Below, in pieces: positions 5,518-6,419 of a stretch of DNA of 6,419 nucleotides. Numbering within the stretch: the first letter of the stretch is position 1; each line of letters begins with the position of its first letter. The notes below the pieces were generated by a model that did no database searches, was not told the DNA's origin, and saw only the letters and a list, made by a program, of their open reading frames with translations. The stretch is taken from assembly GCA_938045315.1 (NCBI GenBank), contig CALINM010000078.1, positions 1-6,419 of the forward strand, read 5' to 3'. Made by a program: the position numbers and the translations under genes. The DNA is from an uncultured bacterium (GTDB lineage Bacteria > CALINM01).

Positions 5518-6419
5518 AAAAATTAAAACTAAAAGGAAAGATCTTAGCAGTTTTAATTACAATATTTATTTTTCAGCTCGCTGGTTATAGTTATTTATTT
5601 TATATTCTTATGAGCGCCAATCATGATTTTGAATGGATTACAAATGTAAATATGAAAAGAGAGCATCTTTTGTTTGACTTTGAAACAGATCTTAGAGAGG
5701 TTGAAGGCTACATCAAAGATATGGTATTATCCTTAGATACAAGTAAAAAGTATGAGTTGAAAGATAAAATAGCTCAAAAAAGAAAGTCTTATGCAGAAAA
5801 ATTAGACCAGGTCAGTAAATTAATAGATCAAAATGATAAAAAAGGCTTTGACATTTTATCTGAGTTAAAGGTTGCAATTGAACAGGCAAAGCCTTACAAC
5901 TCTCAAATAATAGAATCTATACTTAAGGGAGAAGAACTTGTTGCCAGAGCGATTTTTGAGAGAGATGCTAAACCTGCTATAGATAAAGTATATGATAAAA
6001 TTGGAGTATTAATTGATCACTTTAATGAAAGAACAAATATTAGATATAGAAAATTTGGTACCCTTTTTAGAATCTCTATTTTTGTAATATGTATAATATC
6101 ATTTTTATCTTTAGCTATAATTATTTTTGCAGGTGCCTATTATATAAAAACAATTGTAAATCCTATCAAACAAGCAAGTGATGCAATAAAGACTATAGCA
6201 AGGGGAGATTTAGGGGTTAACATTAATACTGTAAACACTAAAGACGAGATAAGTCAGATGATGGTATCATTGGGTGAGATGATAGATAAGTTAAGGGGTG
6301 TTATATTGGAGGTTAAATCTGCGGCGGACAATGTGGCATCTGGCAGTAGTCAGTTAAGTAGTTCGGCGCAGCAGTTATCACAGGGTGCTACAGAGCAAGC
6401 TGCGTCAGTTGAAGAGACT
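5511..6419 (+). CDS. Methyl-accepting chemotaxis protein, 3'-truncated by the window edge
   Basis: The frame is open from ATG 5511 to the last base, giving 303 residues. A short positively charged N-terminus is followed by TM1 (about 11-33), a mostly helical periplasmic domain (about 35-185) that looks like a four-helix-bundle (4HB_MCP) ligand domain, TM2 (about 188-211), a HAMP domain (about 210-263, with the conserved Pro218), and the start of the cytoplasmic methylation helix. The last residues, GATEQAASVEET, match the first methylation segment of Tsr-type receptors, so Gln296 and neighbouring Glu residues are likely sites for CheD and the methylation enzymes. The rest of the signalling domain, including the kinase-control hairpin tip, is outside the window. 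This transmembrane receptor is expected to drive the CheA encoded just upstream; its ligand cannot be predicted. The last ~100 bases are richer in G+C than the rest of the gene. Confidence 0.94.
   Translation, partial: MLKKLKLKGKILAVLITIFIFQLAGYSYLFYILMSANHDFEWITNVNMKREHLLFDFETDLREVEGYIKDMVLSLDTSKKYELKDKIAQKRKSYAEKLDQVSKLIDQNDKKGFDILSELKVAIEQAKPYNSQIIESILKGEELVARAIFERDAKPAIDKVYDKIGVLIDHFNERTNIRYRKFGTLFRISIFVICIISFLSLAIIIFAGAYYIKTIVNPIKQASDAIKTIARGDLGVNINTVNTKDEISQMMVSLGEMIDKLRGVILEVKSAADNVASGSSQLSSSAQQLSQGATEQAASVEET

Overview
This AT-rich window holds the 3' end of a UPF0210 gene followed by a compact chemotaxis operon, all on the + strand. The parts are typical of a motile Gram-negative bacterium with flagellar chemotaxis. 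The layout (atypical kinase, cheD, cheY, STAS, cheA, mcp) and base composition would suit a Deferribacterota-like or related anaerobic lineage. That placement is an impression from gene content, not a demonstrated assignment.

Layout: bases 1-1203 encode the C-terminal 400 residues of a UPF0210 (DUF711/PFL-like) protein whose start lies before the window. A 97-base AT-rich gap follows. It carries a strong match to a sigma-28 (FliA) promoter, TAAAGTTT-N11-TACGATAA. Downstream are a small cytosolic histidine-kinase-like protein (1301-2191), cheD (2195-2668), cheY (2716-3084), a single-domain STAS protein (3096-3383), cheA (3385-5517) and a methyl-accepting chemotaxis protein (from 5511, cut off at the window end). 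A second sigma-28-like promoter, TTAAGTTT-N11-TACGATAA, overlaps the end of cheD and precedes cheY. The genes are tightly packed: spacers of 3, 47, 11 and 1 bases, then a 7-base overlap. The 47-base gap is the one that holds the internal promoter.

How the parts fit: the MCP senses a signal and controls CheA. CheA passes phosphate from His48 to CheY Asp53, and phospho-CheY acts on the flagellar motor. CheD deamidates receptor glutamines. The STAS protein and the kinase-like protein are accessory members whose role cannot be read directly. No cheW, cheR or cheB lies inside the window.

The most notable points are these. The kinase-like protein has lost the phospho-accepting histidine (Asn58 in its place) and also glycines in both ATP-binding boxes, so it looks like a pseudo-kinase. 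There are two matching sigma-28 promoters. CheA carries a tandem repeat resembling the MshEN cyclic-di-GMP-binding motif. The GC content rises abruptly where the MCP signalling domain begins.
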